Shown here one piece after another: positions 56,158-64,000 of a stretch of DNA of 64,000 nt. The first letter of the stretch is position 1. Each line of letters starts with the position of its first letter. The stretch comes from Zantedeschia hybrid cultivar (lineage: Eukaryota > Streptophyta > Magnoliopsida > Alismatales > Araceae): positions 43,005,194 to 43,069,193 of the forward strand of contig JARZZO010000012.1 of NCBI GenBank assembly GCA_030544215.1, written 5' to 3'. Below the pieces are notes generated by a model that searched no databases, was not told the DNA's origin, and saw only the letters and a list, made by a program, of their open reading frames with translations. Made by a program: the position numbers and the translations under genes.

Positions 56158-58058
56158 TAATTTTGTCCTCAAAATTGAAATATTCTCAACTGAATAGTTC
56201 TGGATACTTTGCTTGCATCTTCTCGTCCAATTCCCAAGTAGCCTCATCCATTGAGTGATGATGCCATAACACCCTGACCATGGGAATGCTCTGACCTTAA
56301 TTCTTACACCTTTCGATCCAGAATACGAATAGGTTCTTCTTCAAATGTCCAATCTACCTTAATTTCCAATGCAGTGTGATCAATAACATGAGCTGGGTCA
56401 TACACATACTTTCTCAACATTGGTACATGAAAAAACATCATGAACTCCAGCAAACTCAGGTGGCAACACCAATTGGTAAGCTACTCTATCCACCCGAGCC
56501 AAAATCTGAAATGGCCCGACGTAACGTGGGTTCAACTTCCCACGTTTACCAAATCGAATCACACCTCTAGTAGGAGAGACTTTTAAGAACACATGATCAC
56601 CCTCTACAAACTCTAGATCTCTCCTCTGGTTATTAACATATTGCATTTGTCGGTTCTGAGCTACTTCTAACCGTTGCTTGATGGTCTTGATCTTCTCAGT
56701 GCAATCATGAATTGCTTCAAGTCCCACCAATCTATCATCACTATCCTCATGCCAACAAATGGAACCATACCTATACTGGAATGGTAACTATTATTATAGG
56801 CGAATTCTACCAAAGCTAAGTGTCGGTCCCAAGTGTCCTTCCAATCAAGATTGCATGCTCTAAGCATATCTTCCAATGTTTGAGTGGTCCATTCTGATTG
56901 ACCATCCATTTGACGATGAAATGCTGAACTAAATCTCAATTGAGTTCCCAAAGCTGATTGCATGCTCTTCCAAACTCGTGATGTGAATCTTGAATCTCTA
57001 TCAGATACAATGGTCTTGGGAATTCCATGGAGCTTAACAATCTCATCAATATACAACTGTGCCAAGCTCTCTACAGGCTGGGACTGTTTAATCGGTAGAA
57101 ACTGAGCTGATTTAGTAAGTCGATCAACCACTACCCAAATAGCATCATGCTGCCTTCTAGTTCGTGGCATACCTACAACAAAGTCCATGGTCAAGTCCTC
57201 CCACTTCCACTGTGGGATCTCTAGAGGCTGCAAATAACCTACTGGCTTTTGATGCTCAGCCTTAACTTGCTAGCATGTGAGACATCTGGAGACAAATTCT
57301 GCTACATCCCTCTTCATGCCAACCCACCAGAAGCTTCTCTTTAAATCTTAGTGCATCTTGGTACTACCAGGGTGAATAGTGTACTTAGATCTGTGAGCCT
57401 CGTCTAGTACTTCATGCCTCAACAAAGTCGGAACTATCATTTTGTCCATGAAAATCGCTGCCCCATCAGCTCTTTGAATGACATTTGGCTTCCCAATCAA
57501 ATCCTGTATTTGTTGATCATTTTTTTGTGCTGCCACAATTCGATCCACAAGAGCTGAATGAATGACCAACTGACCTACAAATATATTGGACCTGCCTTGC
57601 ATTATTCTTGGATCAAATCTTGCCACCTCCGACAGATTCCTCCACATCCTTCTCAACTATACTGACATCAATTTCTTCCTACTAAGGGCATCTGCCATCA
57701 CATTTGCTTTACCTGGATGATACTGAAGGGAGAACTCATAGTCTTTAAAGAACTCTAACCATCTTCTCTGCTTTAAATTTAGCTCCTTCTAAGAGAAAAG
57801 GTACTTCAAACTTTGGTGATTTGTAAAAACTTCAAAAGATTCTCCATATAAGTAATGCCGTCAAATCTTCAGAGCATGGACTACCGCTGCAAGTTCCAAA
57901 TCATGTGTGGGGTAGTTCAACTCATTCTCTTTTAGCTAACAGGAAGCATAGGCTATGACCTTCCCGTTCTGCATCAATACGCACCCAAGTCCTTGCCAAG
58001 ATGCATCAGTATAGACAACATAGCCACTTGTCCCCTTAGGCAATGTAACGACTGGAGC
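56158..58058 (-). pseudogene. RNase H, integrase and chromodomain-like tail of element G
   Basis: Minus-strand pieces in order from the right: RNase H start (GYVVYTDASWQGLGCVLMQ, about 57960-58040); broken RNase H; integrase zinc region (EVLDEAHRSKYTIHPG, 57348-57656); integrase core (56667-57233; WEDLTMDFVVGMP, VSDRDSRFTS, and DGQSEWTTQTLE with the catalytic Glu retained); integrase C-terminal domain (56398-56730; GDHVFLKVSPTRGVIRFGK); and decayed chromodomain-like codons (EEEPIRILDRKV) at 56280-56340. The frame changes at least four times. The layout and motifs match element A. Confidence 0.87.
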
Positions 58059-58063
58059 ACATG
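58059..58063 (+). repeat. Left target-site duplication of the solo B-family LTR
   Basis: acatg, repeated exactly at 60792-60796. Confidence 0.93.
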
Positions 58064-60791
58064 TGTAACGACCCGCCATCCTATGACCGGAGACCCGGTC
58101 ACTAAATGGATGTCGGCCCATTAACTGCGGGTTCACACCCGGATCTCACACAACACATCTGGAGGAGTAAGTGCTAAACAAGGCTAAATATAACAATCGC
58201 ACGGACTACAAAGGTAAACGAGTGCGCAGAAGGGAAAATAATAATGTCCGTATACAGTCCAACAATAATTACATGTCCAACAAGTTAAATAAGTACAGGC
58301 AGAAGGAAAGTACAACAACATCGGGGCATACCCCGGAAACTAAGACAGCTGCTGGTCCGCACACCAAGAAGACACCACACTTCCGCTCGCCGCGAGGTCC
58401 ACACCTGAAACCGCAGGGAGTGAGCCACACCAGAATTGGGCTCAGTAGGGATCATCCGATCCCCTGCCTCCCACTCACACACCCACAAGTGCAACAACAG
58501 GAATATATGGCAATTAAGTAAAGCAGTAAACATAGCACTCAACCTGATAGGAACCGTACGATAAGCAGTGTACCAAGAACAGTACCAAGTAACCCGAAAA
58601 ACCCAACACAAAGTCACGTCTCACAGTCAAAGTCCACGAAGCGACTGAACCACACTGTCGACCGAAGTCAAACGTCGCCTCCCAACACTACCACCACTGC
58701 TCACGCCTGTCCACCCCTACAGTGTTCCGGGGCACTGTAGGGTGAGGCAGTGAGCCAAACTACGACTAGCTGGAACCAGTGTACCGCCACTGCCAGCTAC
58801 GTGTGCACACAAGCAGTCTAGACTACTATCCTACCAACCGGATTGCCTCCACGCTAGGCCTCAGCGCTTCCAGGAGGGCCCTGGGGACCGGCGGACCCCC
58901 GTCAAGCCGAAGCTATAGGAACTACCCACAAACCCAACTCTCCCGGGCTGCGTCAGGCCAAAGGGCTAAGGGTACCACTCGTAACCTTGATCAAAGGTCA
59001 CATCAGGCCCAGTGGCTAAAGGGTAAACCAACTCCGACCAGTACGAGCTCCACAGCAAGAAACGCGCCGGAAGCTGTCACGACAAACAGGAAAACCCCGA
59101 CCCGCTGAGGCCAAGCAGCAACCCCTCGGATAGCGCACCAGCTACTCCGGCCCGACGGGCTCAAGGTGGTTCTGCTTCCCTCAGCTAAAGGTAAACCACA
59201 ACATGTACCCCTTCTCCCACCGGTACGGCACAATGCCTCACAGACACCATGACCCTGTCCCCATCGGTCCATGGTGACAAACATAAACCACAGTCATATC
59301 GATTCACAGTCGTGTAAGCACACACACACATAACATGATGCCATTCCACACACACAGAAGTCCTCAGTCTCAGTGTACAACGTAAAACATGCCTTAGAAC
59401 CGCCAACAGTGAAACATATGTTTAAAAACCAGGGTTAAGACAGTTCTGTCTTGAATCGCGTCGACCGAGGTCGACGCCATTCAAGTCCCTTAGACGGGTT
59501 CAGTTAAAAGCCATATTATCCCTTAAAACGCGTCCACCAGTGAAGCCGCCGTTTAAAACGCGTCATGGTCGCCAGACGCCATTCAACCCAAAAATCCAGA
59601 TTGCAGAACCCTTAAACGGGGGCATTTCCTGCCTAAATGGCGTCATGAAGGCCCGACGTCCTTCCAAAAGGCGTCGTCCATCCATGACGTCATTTAGCGC
59701 CAGAACCCCTAACTCAGGAAACCTCGATCAGGGAGGTTTCTGCCCTAAACGCGTCGTACTGACCCGACGTCTTTCAGAAAGGCGTCGACCAGGTACGACG
59801 CCATTTAGCGCCAGAAACCAGGTTTCCTGGTTCGACCCGAGGGTCTCACCCTTAATCCCAGGCATCCCGAAAAGCCCCAAAACCAAAGGGGGAAGAAAGA
59901 GGAAATCAACCACCACAAGCATGCTACAAAACCACGTTCGCGAGCACGGCCATACCCACAAGAACACCCCCTAAACATGCTCATTCTAACCCAAATCATA
60001 ACATGCCATGCCAAGGAAATCACGAGCACACATTCACAGTCCATGCAAGGTTCGTCCCCCTACCGGTTCTCGAACTCCGCCAAGCTCCGTGCCACCGTCC
60101 CGCCGCACCGCACACCGCCGCCGGTACCCTCGAGGACGCCGCCACTCCGCCGGGACGTCGGCCGCCGTCCGGAGAGTGGAACACCGCGAAGGAAGTGGTG
60201 GAGGTAGAGGTGAGAGGTAAGGTGGTGTTGGAGTGGTGGAAGAGGAAGAAGAGGAAGGGAAGGGGAAGAAGAGCGTCGGAGAGGGCGAAGAGGGCGAGGA
60301 GAGAGAGAGTGAAGGTGAGAATGAGGGAAAGAAGGGGAGGCTCGCGGGGTCAATCCGAATCCAGCTAAAACGCGTCGATCGAGGCAGACGCCATTCAGTC
60401 TGACAGGACAGCCGTACTGACAGCGGTCTGAAACGCGTCACCCTCCACGGACGCCGTTCAGACGACAGGACAGGCCGTATTGTCAACGCTCTGGCGCCGT
60501 GCCCTGACATCGCAGATGTCGCAGTCTGAATCGCGTCGACCCACCTGGACGCCGTTCAGACGAGATGACAGGGGCCGTACTCTCGCGGCCCGAAACCCGC
60601 CCACGTGGCGCACACGTGGCACAACACCCAGCAGACCTAAATGGCGTCCACACATCCTGACGCCTTTTGAAAGGCGTCGAGCAGCGCTGACGCCATTCAG
60701 TCAGAAATCTCAAGACCCCCTCCAGGGTCCAAACCAGGGGATCCGGCCCGAACCCGACCCGAATACAGAACCCGAAACTTCAGTCCTTACA
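58064..60791 (-). repeat. Solo LTR of family B, reverse orientation (2,728 bp)
   Basis: Starts TGTAACGACCCGCC and ends TTCAGTCCTTACA, the reverse complement of element B LTRs, and is nearly the same length (2,729). Exact acatg duplications flank it. All the GGCGTC modules seen in B are present in reverse (for example 59449-59486). It is more diverged from both B LTRs than they are from each other. Confidence 0.94.
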
Positions 60792-60796
60792 ACATG
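60792..60796 (+). repeat. Right target-site duplication of the solo B-family LTR
   Basis: acatg, identical to 58059-58063. Confidence 0.93.
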
Positions 60797-61640
60797 TCAA
60801 CTTCCTCTTCAGCTCTTGGAAGCTACTCTCACAAGCATTGGTCCATACAAACTTAACCCCTTTTCTTGTCAACTTAGTCATTGGTGCCGCAATCTTCGAG
60901 AATCCCCCAATGAACTTGCGATAATAACCTGCCAAACCAAGAAAGCTTCTAACTTCTGTTGGGGTTCTTGGAGTTTCCCAATCAAGTACAGCCTTCACCT
61001 TCTTAAGATAAACTGTATTACCATCTTTAGAAATCACATGTCCTAAAAACTTAACCTTCTCAAGCAAAAATTCACATTTACTAAACTTTGCAAACAATTG
61101 GTGCTCTCGAAGAGTTTGGAGAACTACCCTCAAATGTTCCTTGTGAGCTTCTATACTTGAAGAATACACTAGCACATCATATATAAACACAATAACAAAC
61201 TCATCAAGATAAGGCTTAAAAACACGATTCATCATATCCATAAAGGTTGCTGGTGCATTAGTGAGTCCGAAAGGCATCACTAAAAACTCATAGTGTCCAT
61301 ATCTCGTCCTGAAGGCTATCTTTGGTACATCCTCATTCTAGATCCTTAGCTGATGATACCCTATTCGAAGGTCAATCTTAGAGAAAACTTGAGCCGATTG
61401 CAACTGGTCAAATAGATCATCTATCCTTGACAATGGGTATTTATTTTTGACCGTAGCTTAGTTGAGTTTCCTGTAATCAACACACAACCTTAAGGTACCA
61501 TCTTTCTTCTTGACAAATAAAACTGGGGCTCTCCATGGAGACACACTCGGACGAATGAAACCCTTTGCCAATAAGCCTTGCAATTGCTTCTTCAACTCCA
61601 TCAATTCAGCCGGTGCCATCCTAAAGGAAGCTTTAGAGAT
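60797..61640 (-). pseudogene. Reverse transcriptase of element G
   Basis: Minus frame 60780-61280 gives MPFGLTNAPATFMDMMNRVF … FLGHVISKDGN … SFLGLAGYYRKFI, standard gypsy RT. The catalytic box reads FIYD in place of F-V-D-D: the first Asp is replaced by Tyr, which should abolish activity. The N-terminal fingers lie in other frames up to 61640, with stops. The frame ends at the solo LTR. Confidence 0.88.
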
Positions 61641-62342
61641 GGGTTATGTGCCAGGCATCAGTTCAATAGTGAACTCGGTCTCTCGAGAGGGAGGTAATCC
61701 TAGAAGCTCATATGGGAAGACATCAGAAAACTCACGAACCACCTTAATATCAGCAATAGTTCTTGATGCCTCAGAGTTTGGTTGAGTCACCACACTAATG
61801 AGATAACCGTGACAACCTCGCATCAACTACTTCTCAGTTTTAATTGCCAACATAACAATCTTAGTAAGGGCATATTTAGGGCATTGAAAACAAAACTTTC
61901 TATCTCCTGGAATATGAAATACTACTTCCTTGGACCGACAATCCATCATAGCATAATAATGTTCGAGCCAATCCATCCCTAGAATAACATCAAAGTCAAT
62001 CATATCTAGGAGGTAGAGATTGGTTGGCATGCATCTATTCTGAATCACCACATCTACATTAGGTATGATTTGAGAAGTACTGTCCTCACTCATAGGGGTA
62101 CTAATAGGTAAAGACTCCACATCAAAAAAAGGATAAAACTTATGTAGAACAACAACAAATCTTCTATATATAAAAGAATCTGTAGCACCTAGATCAAACA
62201 AAACATGAGCATGTGAATCTGCAATCAAAACAATACCTCTTGCTGCTGCTCTAGATTTTTCTAGCCCATCAGCTCTCATTGACTTTGGACAATTCTTCAC
62301 AATATGGTCTGCAACACCATGATAAAGTGTTAAATTGATCAT
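61641..62342 (-). pseudogene. Protease and gag end of element G
   Basis: Frame 61827-62342 has a knuckle-like remnant (HGVADHIVKNCP), then the protease with D-L-G-A-T in place of D-S-G-A-S, and IDFDVILGMDWL. Frame 61644-61826 continues to FSDVFPYELLGLPP, the usual start of RT. The element stops near 62342, with no gag core beyond. Confidence 0.82.
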
Positions 62343-62585
62343 TTAAAGGCAATCATACGCACCATACTCACGTTTTATCTGTAAAATAGCATGAAATGAT
62401 AGATAATTGCATACCAAGTCCAACGGTACCAATTTCGTCAAATTCTGACTTAAAAACATCGTCATTTCATGTGATTAATGGAGTATAGCGCATTTGCGGT
62501 TTTTTGACAAAACTGAGTTGAAATAAATAAATATAATGATTTTTTAATGATAATATGCTAATTTATATTTATTCTAAGTGAACAG
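62343..62585 (+). other. Unassigned AT-rich stretch
   Basis: No gene, LTR end or repeat recognised. Confidence 0.5.
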
Positions 62586-62587
62586 GA

Positions 62588-62660
62588 CATGCCGATGATG
62601 TAGTGCAGTTGGTAGAGTTTCTGAAAATTTGGGGGAGGTCTAGTGTTCAAATCGCAATAA
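62588..62660 (+). mobile_element. tRNA-derived SINE head (probable)
   Basis: tagtgcagttgg near 62599 fits the RNA polymerase III A box, and gttcaaatc near 62648 fits a B box, about 40 bases apart, as in tRNA-derived SINEs. The sequence does not fold as a real tRNA by eye. The SINE end and target duplication were not found. Confidence 0.5.
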
Positions 62661-63709
62661 ATTTGACTTCATTTGATGCCCTAGTGTTGCCCTAATTCTA
62701 TGGCCAAGAAGAACCCAAGAAGGGCCAGCCGCCTGCCTTTCTCCCACTTTCTTTTTTTTAAAAAACCCTTCCTTCCCTTCTCTTTAAAAAGACTCCTCAC
62801 GTACCCGAGACACTACTATTCTTTCTCTCTCTCTCTGTTTTCTCAGCCAGCGTATTCCTCCTCTCTCCAGTTTCCCAGCCGCCCATTCCTTCTCCCTCTC
62901 AGTTTCCCTTCCCGCAGCCGGACTCTCCTCCTCTCTCTCAGTTTCCCTCCCTGCAGCCGCCCTCTCCTTCTCTCACTCGGTTTCCCACAGATCCCTCTCT
63001 TTCTCCCACGCACTCTCCTTCTTCCTCTCCGGTTTCCCTTCCTCCCTCCTCGGTTCTATCCTCCTCCGTCTCTCTATCTCCTCTCTCCCGCAGACTCCCC
63101 CTCTCTCTTCTCTTCCTCCCTCTCTCTCCGGTTTCTTTTCCTCTCTCTCCGGCTTCTCCTCCTCTCTCCCCGTTTCCAAGCATCCCTCTCTTTCTCCCCT
63201 TCGCCGCCTCCTCTTCCTCCTCATCATCCCCGTCCTTTCCACTCTTCTCTACTTCCTCCTCCTCCTTTTCCAACCCTGCCGGTGCACCAGCAAGCACATG
63301 CCAGCCGCTCCAGCGCGCCTCCATGCGCCGCAATGTGCATGCATGCACGTCCTCCGCTGCGCCTAAAACTGCTGCAAGCCTCCACGCACCCAGCTAGCGA
63401 GCACCAGCGCACCCCACGGGCCTGAAGCCTCCACCGCGCCTCTACACCGCAATGTGCATGCATGCACGCCTACCACCAGCTGCTCCGCGTTGCCAGGTTG
63501 CTCCCCGCACCAACGGACAGGCCGTCCCACGCCCGGCTGCCAACCAGCGCGATCCAAACACGCCAGCCAGCCTCCCAGTGCCGCCTTCTCTCCAGCTCCT
63601 GCAAGCGCCCCAGCACACGCCAGCAAGCCTCCCAGTGCCGCCTTCTCTCCAGCTCATGGACGCACCCAGCCTATGCACGTCGCCTGAAGCCTGCTGCACC
63701 TAAAGCTAC
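62661..63709 (+). other. Pyrimidine-rich tract and duplicated C-rich blocks
   Basis: 62815-63260 is almost pure C/T (cctctctctc, ttcccctcc). Two short duplications follow: ccgcaatgtgcatgcatgca at 63327 and 63447, and ccagtgccgccttctctcca near 63575 and 63630. A 241-codon plus frame (62700-63425) runs through it, but its translation is low-complexity Ser/Pro/Leu/Phe and it is also open on the minus strand. It could be a transcript leader of a gene or element beyond the window. I do not call a gene. Confidence 0.55.
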
Positions 63710-64000
63710 CATTGCTTTGTTCTCTCTTCCCCCACTAATACAGTATTAGTTTATTTAATTAGGGTTAGTTATTAGTTATTTGATGTTTAACTATTTTGTT
63801 TAAAGATATTAATCCATGGGTTATATAACTTGATTCATGATGATTAATGGTGTACACAGTTAAACAATAGTTTTTTTTTGTTATAATTTCTTAGTTGTGC
63901 TTATTCTCCAGCTGAGGTTGTGTTTAATTTCTAAAAAAAGAAAAAAAAAGAGGGATTTGTTTAGTTTACGTAATTACATTTTTAGGTAACATTAGTTAAT
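63710..64000 (+). other. AT-rich window end, nothing recognised
   Basis: T/A-rich sequence with short homopolymers (near 63871 and 63935). No coding or structural feature seen. Confidence 0.5.

Larger units (their letters stand above)
53174..62342 (-). mobile_element. Element G: minus-strand gypsy chromovirus, 5'-truncated
   Basis: Read on the minus strand: end of gag and protease (near 62342), RT, RNase H, integrase, chromodomain-like tail, polypurine tract and a 2,965-bp 3' LTR (53174-56138). Most of gag, the leader and the 5' LTR are missing. A solo LTR of family B (58064-60791) splits RT from RNase H. Many stops and frame changes mark it as old. Confidence 0.88.

Noticed and set aside
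62700..63425. 241-codon frame starting at ATG 62700
   Set aside because: Translation of a C/T tract; the opposite strand is open too, and no domain is visible.

Overview
This window looks like repeat-dense nuclear DNA from a flowering plant. Nearly every recognisable coding stretch belongs to an LTR retrotransposon (Ty3/gypsy Tekay-like chromoviruses, Ty3/gypsy Tat-like elements, and Ty1/copia). Primer sites of the TGGTATCAGAGC type, polypurine tracts, TG...CA long terminal repeats and 5-bp target duplications can be read directly. I see no convincing host gene, rRNA, tRNA or CRISPR array. The species cannot be named from the sequence alone.

Layout. (A) 1-7353: a nearly complete plus-strand Tekay-type gypsy element; its 5' LTR is cut by the window edge and its single gag-pol frame has one internal stop. 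7354-8945: remains of a minus-strand element (leader, primer site, LTR). 8946-10635: the 3' end and plus-oriented LTR of a Tat-like element. (C) 10640-36720 plus its interrupted LTR (36721-37050 and 46589-47313): a decayed minus-strand Tat-like element. C hosts three later insertions. The first is element D (14555-31126), a Tat-like element with gag, protease and G-patch but no polymerase, which landed inside C's protease Asp-Thr-Gly motif. The second is a solo copia LTR (31607-33325) in C's gag/protease region. The third is element E (37051-46583), a full-length copia element in C's LTR. D in turn holds element B (15869-22901), a gag-only element with 2.7-kb LTRs, inside its 5' LTR. 47314-53173: a stack of broken copia copies and solo or nested LTRs (family F). 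(G) 53174-62342: a 5'-truncated minus-strand chromovirus, itself interrupted by a reverse-oriented solo LTR of family B (58064-60791). 62343-64000: a probable tRNA-derived SINE head, then a long pyrimidine-rich tract with short duplications.

How the parts relate. B has no protease, reverse transcriptase or integrase, but shares its primer site, polypurine tract and LTR blocks with A, so it was probably mobilised by A-like enzymes. D lacks polymerase in the same way and may have used a Tat-like helper. The least expected signal is a 30-35-bp inverted-repeat module (CTGAAtGGCGTC ... GACGCgATTCAG). It occurs many times in the LTRs of A and B and in the LTR and leader of the unrelated Tat-like family C. 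Separate arrays of short hairpins lie in the LTR and leader of D and in the leader of E.
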